From positions 176,001-240,000 of the forward strand of contig VCAZ01000012.1 in NCBI GenBank assembly GCA_005784505.1: 64,000 nt of DNA, given 5' to 3'. The stretch comes from Bagarius yarrelli. Taxonomy: Eukaryota > Chordata > Actinopteri > Siluriformes > Sisoridae. Every line of letters starts with the position of its first letter. Position 1 is the first letter of the stretch. Below, piece after piece: positions 35,749-48,231 of the stretch. Below the pieces are notes generated by a model that saw only the letters and a program-made list of their open reading frames with translations, was not told the DNA's origin and made no database searches. A program made the position numbers and the translations under genes.

Positions 35749-38300
35749 TATATATATATATATATATATATACATAAAATTTTGCACATCATCCAGACAT
35801 TAATTTTGGTGGTCCTTTGGCTCCGTTCAGCAGCTCAACAGATACCAATGAACTATAAAACGAAGCTACATTCGAGAACACACTGCACTAGAATTTACTT
35901 CCTGCAGTTGAGTCGAATCGCTGATTTCTGACCTAATCACAAGGACTAAACACTGCACAGGATTTTTTAATATTTGGGCCAAAAAGGAGGTAAGAGGGCA
36001 ATTAATTTCTGGATAATACTCTCTATGGTTTAGTGATTTAGGGATAGGGATAGTCATTTAAGTGATTAGGGGTCCAGGCACCAATGGTGTGTAGGTAACC
36101 TGTGAGACCTGCCAGTTTTTTCTTCTACTTAGAAAGCCCAGTTTCAGAGGAACATTCTAGCCACAATCACATCAACTTTCCTTTATGCTTTTTGACTCCA
36201 CACTACTGCCACCTATAGGACAAGTTAGAAAAAGTGACTGGCCCAAGAGAGGAATTACTGATCAAATTCCTGTTGTTGGTGATTGGTTAAATTTTTTGAT
36301 TTTATAACTTTTGTAAGATTCAGTTAAAGTTTTTCTATTGCTGCATTTCTGACTCTCTGCTCTACACACACACACACAGTTTTTTAGTCTATTGAATCAG
36401 TTATTTATTTACAGTGCAATATAACTGACCCAAACAGCAAATAGGCCAAAGGTGTAAATATCGGTTTGGACTGCAGTGAAACCCTTTTCCAAAGTCATTC
36501 TTCAGGACACGCCTCCCAAAATCACGATTTACTTTTATAAAACAAACATAGGACTTGTGTGTCCTAATTTCAACCTTGCAGCTATGAACTGATGTTCACA
36601 ACGCTACTCCAAATAACCAGCGCTGGCAACAAACTGCATGGACCCATTCATGGTCCATGTGACGCTGGAGAATAAAAGCTTTCTAAAGGCAGTACAGTGA
36701 CAGTGACATTACAGTTCATGCTGTGACGATCACTGACTTTGCTTACAATAAAAGTGTGGAGAGAGCAGAAGGACACGAGCTGCTGAGACATTCAGCTCAT
36801 TGTGAGTAAGCAGGACAATGGAGGACTGTGAGACATTTGTGGAATCAGCCAAGCGTCCCTGCGGCTACAGTATCAGCATTGAGACCGACAGCGGAATTTG
36901 CCAGAATGCATCGGACTGTGACTGTGCAGTGAATAGCTGCGTTCTTCACAGCACGGGTTGAAGAAGTCGTCGACTCATGGGCCGCCGGTACTGAAAGCCT
37001 CTTTTGTGTGAGTGGAGAACCCGGTGCGCTTCTTCTCTCTCCAGCACAAGTCTAAATTTCTGCTGGCTTCTCAAACACCTTTTCACAGCAGCATAAAAAC
37101 ATCATCAGTCAGAACGAAGACTCGCCAAAAGACCCTTCCTTCCTCTGAGAGCTGTGACAGGAAGCAGAGTTCATAAATGCTGAATAAACTTTAGTTTCAG
37201 TGTCAATCAGAGGGGCAACACAACTTTTTTTTATTTCATAAGGCCAGTACTGACACCAGTACAAAAGCATGACACCCGTCAGAGATACAGTCTGAAATAG
37301 CTTACTACAGCCACGCTTAATTTAAGAGTAGAGGCTAGGCCCTCAGGTGCCCCAGCGGTGGCACCACCAAGCTGCCACCGCTGGGGCACCTGAGGCCCTA
37401 GTAATTGTTGTACTATTGTACATTAAAATAGGCAAAAGGTGAATTACAGTATGTCTTACATTTAAACAGGGCTGCCACTAAAGTGGTGGGGGAGTCTGGA
37501 CGATTTTAAGGGCCTGTGTGATTTGGGGACCCCCAGAAATCAGTTTTATTAATAGTAACCGTACTAGTGGTGACGTACTACTGTGTTTGGTGTAAAATGG
37601 ATGTATTACGGGGGCCCCAACCTCAGTCTTTTATAGGGCCCAAAATTGCTAGCGGCGCTTCTGCATTCAAATACTTTATTTTTTAAAACTTGCTTCAAGT
37701 TTTATTATTGGATAACAATATTTATTTATTCATTTCTATTAAAAAAATCTAAATCAGATAATTATAAAAAAGGATGTTTACTGTTGATTGCTAGGCAACA
37801 ACCGTGAAATTGATGACTAATTCCTGGATATGATTTTATGTATTTAAATAGCAAATAAAAAAAGACTAAATTTACTGCACTAAATTTACTCTTATACATA
37901 AAATACATTTAAATAAACAAAATGTCTTTTTACAACAGAGTTCTATCTAGTGACAGGATGTACAAACAGGAAGAAGTCAAATTCACACACACACACACAC
38001 ACCATCACGGCGTGTTCCAATTAACGCTTCGGCAGTCACATACTATAAAGTTTAAAGTTAAAAAACATCTCTGTACCGTGTAAAGGTCTCAATTAATCCA
38101 GGCATAAACTGATGGAAGGCGTTGACCTTCTGAAATCTCTTCCAGTGATCTTAACACCAGTGTGGAAACTTCACCCAGTCTGATGATCAGCTGGAGCTTC
38201 ATATTATAATGCAAACCTACTTTAAAGCTCATAATATAACACAGAATAATACTAGTCTGACACTAAGATATTATTAATCCTGATGTAAATGCAAATTATA

Positions 38301-38346
<46 letters not shown>

Positions 38347-38707
38347 TCTGTGTTGCTGTCACAAACATTACACAACAATGTAGAGTGACATTCTTCTCTT
38401 CTCACATCCTAGATAAGGAAGCTGGGGTCAGAGCACAGTGTCAGCTATGATACGTTGTCCCCAAAGCAGAGCTAATGTCAAAACTAAAAATTGTAATAAT
38501 ATATACGTGTTAGCATGTGGTCATTATGGATTCAATTCCCAGCACCCTAAGCTGTCAGTGCCGGGCCCCTGAGCATGGCTCCTAACCCACGACTGGATAT
38601 AAAAAAAGAGAGAGAAACAAATGTATGTCACTCTGGATGAGGTTGTCTATTAAATGCTAAAAATGTATTTTATTGTAATTAATATTATATTTTATATTAC
38701 AATTAAT

Positions 38708-38744
<37 letters not shown>

Positions 38745-41700
38745 CATCATAAAATAGAAAATAAGTATAATAATAAATATACACATTTATCCTTGTACAG
38801 CTAATTTTATTTCTATTTTGACTGGAAAAATGTCTGTTCTTGTTAATTTTATAATCATAAAGCTTTATGTGTTGTATTACTGTGTGTAACAGTGTGTACC
38901 TGTGTATAGCAGTGTGTAAATGTGTGTTGTGTGCTGTATTTTTTCCACATTATATATATTTTCTCTCCACTTGTTTGCTGTCTTTGTGATTAAATTATCC
39001 ACAACACATGAAATCATAATGTCTGTCATTTTAGATTAAAGAACAAAAAGAGTTGAACAAGGTGTGTGTGTGTGTGTTTGTGTGTGTGTGAGATACCTCG
39101 TAGGCCTGAGGACTGGTGAGGCAGTGTGCCAGCGGTCCACAGCAGGCTGGTAAGGTGGTGGTAAGCGGAGGTCCGCTGTGAGTCAGGATGGGTTTCAGGT
39201 AGCTGTGTTTACAGTTAAGGAGCGTTAAAAGAGCAACAAGTATAAGTATATTCAATTCATTGTCATTGTGTAAGGTACGTGTACAGAGCCAATGAAATGC
39301 ATTTTTTTTCGCATATCCCATCTTAGTAAGTTGGGGGTCAGGGCGCAGGGTCAGCTATGATGCAGCGCCCCTGGAGCAGGAGGGGTTAAGGGTCTTGCTC
39401 AAGGACCCAACAGTGGTTGACTTGCCGGAGGTGGGGCTTGAACCCAGGTGTTTCTGGTCTTCAGATTAACAACTCAGCACCTTAACCATTTGAGCCACCC
39501 TGCCCCCTCTATACAATACAAATTCAATAAAAAAAATCAACACAAATCTTACACACACACACAGACCATTTTTATAAGTGTCTTGTTTAAATTTACATTT
39601 ATAATATGTAATATGTAAAACAACAAGCTAAAAGTTCAGTATCGCTCATGAGGTGTTTACATACCACAAGAATAACACCACCATCAAATAACAGCTGGTG
39701 AAGCTGCCATTGCTGGGCCCCTGAGTAAGGCCCTTAACTGCACAGATGGATAAGTGTAAGCTGCTCTGGATAACAGCGTCTTCGCCACCAAAAGTCACAA
39801 AATGTCAGGTGGTGCGAATGCAGATACAATAAACCATTTATGCTGAAACTCTTAGAGCATCACCTCTGACTGTCACAAAGTGCTCACAGATATGGAGCAG
39901 ATTGAATTATTTGGAGCAGATTTAATCATTGAGAACATACACACAAACACCCACACAGACACAAACACACACAAACAGTTTTCGGGCTTAAACTGTCGTC
40001 AGCACTCAGTGACTCAGTATATCTGAATTGCTTTAGCAGACTGAATGTTGTTCAGCTTAATAGCTTTCAGGAAGACGTCATCTGCTGCGACAATTCATTT
40101 AAACACAAAGCGTTTTTTTGCTAATGCAGTACCTAGTAATCCCACAAGAGTTAAAAAAAAAGATAAAGCATTTTCATGGCTATTTGTTAAATAATAAAAC
40201 CAACAAAAATTCTCTTTCTTTTCTTTTATAGGGGGCTAAAACTTTTGCACTGCATGTATGCAATTTTGCAGTATACTGGCTTTGCTTACAGCAAGCCCAT
40301 GTGTGTGACAGGTCGAACGGACGCTGCTGCTAATGTGGTTTGTAACACAACAGAAACACCATAAAATCAATCAGGGGAAATTTAGCACTGTGGGGGTGGG
40401 ATTGGGGGGGGGGGGGGTCAACCTTTATACTATTCATTTATTTGCTTAGAAATATCCATTTAATTCAAGAGTAACTTCCTTAAAAAAGCCTGTTTAGTTA
40501 ATAAAAAAGTTAAAAAGGTCAGGTGGCACAATCAGGAAGTCATTCTGTGCAACCACAGAAAATATTGATTGAAACATGTGCATGTAAAGCAGCTCAGCTA
40601 AAAAAAGAGATGCTGGATAGTTTTTGCATATACTGGTTTTTTTTTTTTTTTTAAAAGAACAATAGACGATAAATATAGCTGAAATGTGTCATGCATTTTA
40701 ATGTAATGTGCGTTAATCAATATTATCAAGTTAGTTAGGTTCTGAGTAGAGTCTGTTCTTTTTAAGGGGCTGTAATTTAAAATAGTATTTTATGTAATGA
40801 ATTATTTTTATTTTTTGTAGTGAGTGTAGTGAACCTTAATAACACAACAACAAGCACAGACACACATGTGGCTCATCTGTAATATACATCTGCGAGTCAC
40901 CCAGGGGGGAAACGAGTCTCATCTGTGCATGAAACGTACATTTAAGAGGTGCTACAATTAAATTTAACACCTGCATCTTTCTCCAATTCCCAAAGTGGAA
41001 AGTGTTCGGCTAATTAAAGTCAGTGATTTTCGTCTTCTTAATCACACCCCTGAATCACATAAACGGCAAAAAACCTTTGTTCAAAATTATTAGTCATCAT
41101 CATGTTTTACGGCAAATTTTCAAAATCGCAGCATCTACTGTGCAAGTGTTACCACCACGACTGAGTCACACAGTCGTCTAGAATATCTATATATGTTGTA
41201 TTATTTCATACTTCTTTTACTGGAACTGCAAGACTCGAACTCTGTTCCAGCATGACAATGTCCCTGTGCACAAATCCCCTGATCTCCATAAAGACATGCT
41301 GTGTTCTGGATGATTTGGAGTAGAAAAACTCTTATGTCCTGTACAGAGTCCTGATTCTGACTCAACCCTTTTAAATTTAACACCTTTGGGATGAAGTGGA
41401 ACCCCGACTGAACCCCAAACCCCTTCACCTCAATATTAGTGTCTGATCTCACTAATACTATTGGAACTGAATGATCAAATCCATACATTTACATTTACAT
41501 TTGCAGTATTTGGCAGACGCCCTTATCCAGAGCGACTTACAATATTCCTTGTTATACAACTGAGCAATTGGGGGTTAAGGGCCTTGCTCAGGGGTCCAAC
41601 AGCGGTGGCTTGCCGGAGCTGGGAATTGAACCCACAACCTTCGGGTTGGTAATCCAACACCTTAACCATGAGCCACCACTTCCCCATACGGTCACATGAC

Positions 41701-43531
41701 TTAGTCTAGTTGAAAACCTGCACAGAAGTCTGGAAGTGATTATAGAAGGAAGAGTGAGACGAACATCTGGAATACGATGTGAAAAAAACACAGCTCGATC
41801 TGATGGGCAGGTTTCCCAATCCTTTATCCATAGACTGGATATTAAAAGTTAATAATAAAAAATATTAATATTATAAATGCTCAAAGTATGAGTAAATTCT
41901 ATGTATTTTTATTTAAGTTCCTTTTTTTAAATAAAGGTTAATGAGGGCCACGTTATTGTTATTTAAGCCCTGATTATCAAAAAGCTGCATAACTACACTA
42001 CTTTGTGGGTTCCTGTTATCAAAAACTAACCAATCAGAATCCAGAATTCAACAGCACATTAAACTCTTCTGCAGGGATATTTTTTTCTTCAGTCAAGATA
42101 TTTCTATGTTTGGTAAGAATTCCAGGAAGCTAACAGAGGGAGAGGTTTTGCCTACGGTGTTTCTTTCTTAATCCCTGGATTTGTTCTATTTCTCTGTTCC
42201 TTTTCTTTTTTCCTCCCTCTCCTTTCATCCTTCAGTTCAATTCCCTGCAGTGATATTCACCCTGACCTGTTCACCCAGATCCTGTCACGGCATGCTCGGC
42301 ACGTGGCAGCAGACATCAGGTCCCAAATGAGAAGAAAAGGGGAAAAAAGGAAAAAAAGAAAGAAAGGAAAGGAGGAAGTAAAGTGCAGTGTGTGCATGTT
42401 GAAAGGATACTTGTGGTCAAAAGTATACCACAGTCTAAAGAGCCAGGCGCTCTCCTGCTTGGTCTTGCTCTGGCCCTCCTGCTGACTTCCATCCTACAAA
42501 GAACAGAAAGGAGAGAAGATGAAAAGATGAGTGTCTAAGTAACATCCTTCACGATAAAATTACATTTGTAGCAACAGCAACAACAAAGCAACTTGCTGAC
42601 ATTTTAGTTTTTTATTTTAGCTTAATGCATTTTTCAGTTCCTCGCTCACATTTTTGGTTCCAATCTGCAATTAGTTCCCTTTTTACTACTAGACATGCAA
42701 AATAAAAGACAAAACAAAACATGATTTCAAGTTATTTGGTCATTAACAACCTCAGACTAAACATGAACGGAGACATTAGATGAAATATTAAATCATCTGT
42801 AAAAAAAGAAGCACTAATCATTAATTTATGTTGTAAGTGTTTTCACGGTTATCCACTTTTTGTTTACATCAGAGGTCATTTTTATCCCTTGTACTGTCAT
42901 CAACCTGTTAATATAATATTAAAAATATATATATATATAAATGTATGTCCCTCTGGATAAAAGCCAAATGACTGTAAGGTAAAAATAATCGATCTGGCCT
43001 ATGGACAACATAAAAGGTTTGTTGAAATGAAAAAAGTAGAAGATTCCAGACATGATGCAACTCCAGTTAAAATAATCCGATTGGCCAACTGTTATAATTT
43101 AGAGTTAATTAAGAGAGTAGCTGTGGTTGTATTGGTCCTTGTTACCATGAAAACATTTAAGCAATTCAGTGGAGACCAAAAACTGTGACCTTCCACAAAT
43201 TCATTTCCTCATTTTAGAGGAATTTCTAACCTAAACAATCCACAAGCATCTGTACAAACAAAAATGCAGATGTAAAAATCCTGGAAACTGAACATTCAAG
43301 CACTGGTAAAGGGGTTGGAGGCTTGTGCAGAAAGTGGTAGCTTAGTGGTGGTGGACTGCTTATCAGAAGGTCATGAATTCAAGTCCTAAGATCACGAAGC
43401 TTTTACTGCTGGGCCTCTAACTCTCAACTGCTCAGTTGGATAAAAAAAAAAAATTGTACAACGACGTCTGCCAAAATACCATGACTGTAAATGTATGTGT
43501 GGGTGTGTGTGTGTGCATGTGTGTGAGAGAG

Positions 43532-43575
<44 letters not shown>

Positions 43576-43872
43576 TGAGAGAGAGAGAGAACGTACTTCC
43601 GAAGCCTGAGGTTATCGGACAAGAAAAGAAAGAAATTATATAAGTTGAACTGAAGTCTGTGGTTTTTCACCAGTCATTTGGATATGTAATTAAATAAAAG
43701 TGTAAGAATTCAGACATAATGATCAGCACTGTGCAAAAAGCGAAAAAAGTGGTCTTAAGAAGCATGGAGTTGGTGGCATCGTGTCATGTGAGAAATGTCA
43801 GATTTAGGATATAACTACTGCATTGTTCATGTTTAACAAGAAAATAAATTGTAGTCACACAGCTACTTATAA

Positions 43873-43903
<31 letters not shown>

Positions 43904-45469
43904 CTGTATCAGTGGTTTCCGTTCTTGCTTTAGTTATATCTACATTTAAGGCTGCACAGTAATCTTAGTTGCCTGCAAAAGATGCATCAACTCTTTCCTG
44001 CAAACAAAGTTTTTGTGGTTAGTTTGTTGATGTTAATTGATGTGACATGATCCTCTCATCTGACCTTAATAAATTTAAGGCAATCAAAGTTGGCAGATTT
44101 TTTTAACTTGAGGCATCTGGAAGATCTTCAAGACTGTACTTACACCTTGAAGGACCTGGAAGCTGTCTCCACACAGCTGAAGGTCTTGATCAGGATCCAC
44201 GCCAACTCTGTAAGACATAAAGACAAAAGATAAGAAAAAAAGTCAACACGCATTAATACATTTCACAAAAACCGTTCGTTTTGAATTTGTATATTCAATG
44301 ATGCGTATACAAGCAATGCCTACTGCACTGTTTTTAGACCATCAAAAATATAGAGCTAAAAATGTAACTAGGAAGTGTTTTTCATTTAATGTAAAAGTCA
44401 AATGATAATGAAAAGTAGACAAATTTGTTAGGAATGTCCACATTTCTCTCAGAAATGGTGATATATCTTTAAAAACTTATACTACGTTTACACTATAAAC
44501 AAAATTAGCATAAACTGCTAATCGTTAATTGGGTGCCACTATATTTACACTGCAAACATTACATTACATTTTAGTGAGAATTTCTTCATACTGTAATGCA
44601 GGACACGGTTGGGGGAAAAAAGAGTGACCATCAAGATAGATATATATTCTGTAAGAGTGCCCTGTGTTTGGTGGTTAAATTGTATCACTACATACATGAA
44701 TGCATACAAAAACACAAGCAGAAAATGTGTGACATTTGTAAATTATAAGCTTTATTTAAATCGACAGTCTGCTCAGGTTTGATCTGCAGATGTTTATATG
44801 ATGTGAAAACTACATTATAGGGGCATCAAGTGCTAATTGAGGCTAATGATTTTACTAGCATGATCTGCACTATTAAGGAAAAAAGTACAGCGGCTGCAAA
44901 AAACCAGACAAAAGTGTCAGAAATATCAACATTTTACTCAGATCTGTTGGTTTTTTGTACTACTAAAGTTACACGGTGATGACACTTAGCTTTAGCATCC
45001 ACTGCTAGAAATTAAATAATCGCTGATATCCTTGATTGTTTAATATTAAAAAGGGGGTATTTATTTTAGTATCAATGTCGATATGTTTAAGGAGAGCATG
45101 ATAAAAACATCTACTCAGTTTCGGGCAGTAACAAAACTATAAAGTCTAACAAGCGAAGCTTTGCTACGAAATTCATGTGATACATTTCAGTCTGACTAAA
45201 CCTAAAAAAATTCTATGCTCTGTCTTTCTCCCTCTCACACACATTCCTGATTTTCTGCCAAAATCCCAGGCCATGTGCTCTGTGCGTGTGTGTGTGCGAA
45301 CAGTATTAGAAATGTCATTTCCCATCAGGATGTGTTTGTGAACATTAACAGAAACTGAACAAGCTGATAGACTTGACAACAGCGTGTGTTTGTGTGTGTA
45401 TGCAGATAACTCAAATACCATGTGCTATTGCCCTTGATTTTGTTTCTCTTCTTCTCTCCACCACTTTTT

Positions 45470-45521
<52 letters not shown>

Positions 45522-48192
45522 ACACACAGACACACACACAGACACACACACAGACACACACACAGACACACACACAGACACAGCTAAATGGAACTGCCTC
45601 TGCAAGTGAACTCTCGGTTCTCTGGTGAACGACCCCAGCAATACTGACCTTACAGAAAAAAAGAAATAAACTTTATACAGAAAGTGGATGACCTTTTATA
45701 CAACTAAGGACGCAACCTCAAACAGGATCTGAACATTTACCATCGTGTATTCAATCATTTAGTCAATTATTCAGTCACCTCACCAATCAATCAGTCACCT
45801 CAACAATCATTCACTCACTAATTATTGTCACCCCATTCAGTCATCTCACCAATTATTCAGTCATCTTACCAACCATTCAGTCATTCAGTCATCTTTCCAA
45901 CCATTCAGTCATCTCACCAATCATTCAGTCATCTCATCAATCACTCACCAATCATTCAGTCATCTTACCAACCATTCAGTCATCTCACCAATCATTCAGT
46001 CATCTCACCAACCATTCAGTCATCTCACCAATCATTCAGTCATCTTACCAACCATTCAGTCATTCAGTCATCTCACCAATCATTCAGTCATTCAGTCAAT
46101 CTCAGTCATTCAGTCAACAATCATTCAGTCATCTCACCAATCATTCAGTCATTATCCAACAATCATCAGTCATCTCACCAATCATTCAGTCATCTCACCA
46201 ATCATTCAGTCATTCAGTCATCTCACCAATCATTCAGTCATTCAGTCAATCATCCACCAATCAGTTTTCATATCAACAATATTCAGTCATCTCACCAATC
46301 ATTCAGTCATCTCACCAATCATTCAGTCATCTCACCAATCATTCAGTCATCTTACCAACCATTCAGTCATCTCACCAATCATTCAGTCATCTCACCAATC
46401 ATTCAGTCATTCAGTCATCTCACCAATCATTCAGTCATTCAGTCATCTCACCAACAGTCATTCAGTCATCTCACCAATCATTCAGTCATTCAGTCATTCA
46501 AGTCATTCATCTCACCAATCATTCAGTCATACAATCACAAGTCATTCAGTCATCTCACCAATCATTCAGTCATTCAGTCATCTCACCAATCATTCAGTCA
46601 TTCAGTCATCTCACCAATCTCATTCAGTCATTTCACCAATCATTCAGTCATTCAGTCATTCAGTCATCTCACCAATCATTCAGTCATTCAGTAATCATTC
46701 ATTCAGTCATCTCACCAATCATTCAGTCATCTCACCAATCATTCAGTCATTCAGTCAGTTCATCTCACCATCTCATCATTCAGTCATTCAGTCATCTCAC
46801 CAATCATTCAGTCATCTCACCAATCATCAGTCTTTCAGTCATCTCACCAATCATTCAGTCATTCAGTCATCTCCAACCAATCAGCTCAGTCTCATCACAA
46901 TCATTCAGTCATTCAGTCATCTCACCAATCATTCAGTCATTCAGTCATCTCACCAATCATTCAGTCACCTCACCAATCTTTCACTCATTTAGTTACCTCA
47001 CCAATCATCAGTCATCTCACCAATCAGTCACTCACCAATCTTTCAATCATTTAGTTACCTCACCAATCATTCAGTCATCTCACCAATCATTCAGTCATTC
47101 AGTCATCTCACCAATCATTCAGTCATCTCACCAATCATTCAGTCATCTCACCAATCATTCAGTCATTCAGTCATCTCACCAATCATTCAGTCATTCAGTC
47201 ATCTCACCAATCATTCAGTCATCTCACCAATCATTCAGTCACCATTCATTCATTCAGTCATTCAGTCATCCACATCAATCAGTCAGCACTCATTCAGCTC
47301 ACCTCACCCAATCATTCAGTCACCATCACATCACCAATTCATCATTCATGGGTCACATCACCAATCATCAGTCACTTCACCATAATCATTCAGTCACTCT
47401 AATTTGGACATTTCACCAATCATTTAGTCACCAACCCATTCAGTCATCACAATCACCCTACTTATCATTCAGTCACCTCACCAATCATTCAGTCACCTCA
47501 CTAATCATTCAGTCACTCATTTAGTCACCTCACTAATCATTCAGTCACTCATTCAGTCACCTCACTAATCATTCAGTCACATCAACAATCATTCAGTCAC
47601 TTCACTAATCATTCAGTCACTCATTTGGACATTTCACCAATCATTTAGTCACCCATTCAGTCACCCTACTTATCATTCTGTCACTCATTCAGTCACCTAC
47701 ACCACCATTTAGTTACTTAATCATTCAGTCATTTAGTTGCCTATTTAGTTACCTAGTTTCTCATGAAGTCACTCATCCAGTTACCAACTCACTTACATTT
47801 ACTAACCTACATACCTGCTCATCATTTACTTTAGTCAGTCACTCTTTCACCCAATCACTGACTCAATTTGTTACATATCTTGTAATTTCACATTTAATGA
47901 CTTTTTCACTCGCTGCTTTGTTCTAATCACACAGTAGCTCAGATACTGTATTCCATATCGTCTTGTTAGATCTTTTAGATCTATTTAGTATTAACGTAAA
48001 CGAAGAGTGTTCTAATTTAAATTTGAGACAGGGAGAAATTACATAAATTATATAAAAAGAGAAATTAATAGTCTACGAATTTGAAAGAACATAAAGTCCA
48101 ATCATAGATTAGCGACTGAGATTTGTCCACTGGGCCAAAGTACAGTGAGATATCAGTTATTCTGGTTAAACTATCACTGAGCTAGGAGAGAA

Positions 48193-48231
<39 letters not shown>

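Larger units (their letters stand above)
39203..42410 (-). other. slc9a7: slc9a7 U12-type GT-AG intron
   Basis: The donor on the gene strand is AA|GTATCCTTTC (42410-42401), an exact match to the minor-spliceosome donor. The 3' end reads TCCTTAACTGTAAACACAG, an exact U12 branch site with its A 12 nt from the acceptor. The flanking exons join as AA|C to give D-H-N-Y-L-K-P. The intron holds SINEs and a Tc1-like remnant. Confidence 0.9.

Noticed and set aside
35100..35931. several overlapping T-H and Y-I-rich frames
   Set aside because: Translations of CA, TATG and TA microsatellites.
45825..46694. 289-codon open frame on the plus strand
   Set aside because: It lies entirely within the 20-bp ATTCAGTCATCTCACCAATC satellite. 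The translation is a 20-residue period and the frame is open only because the unit lacks stop triplets.
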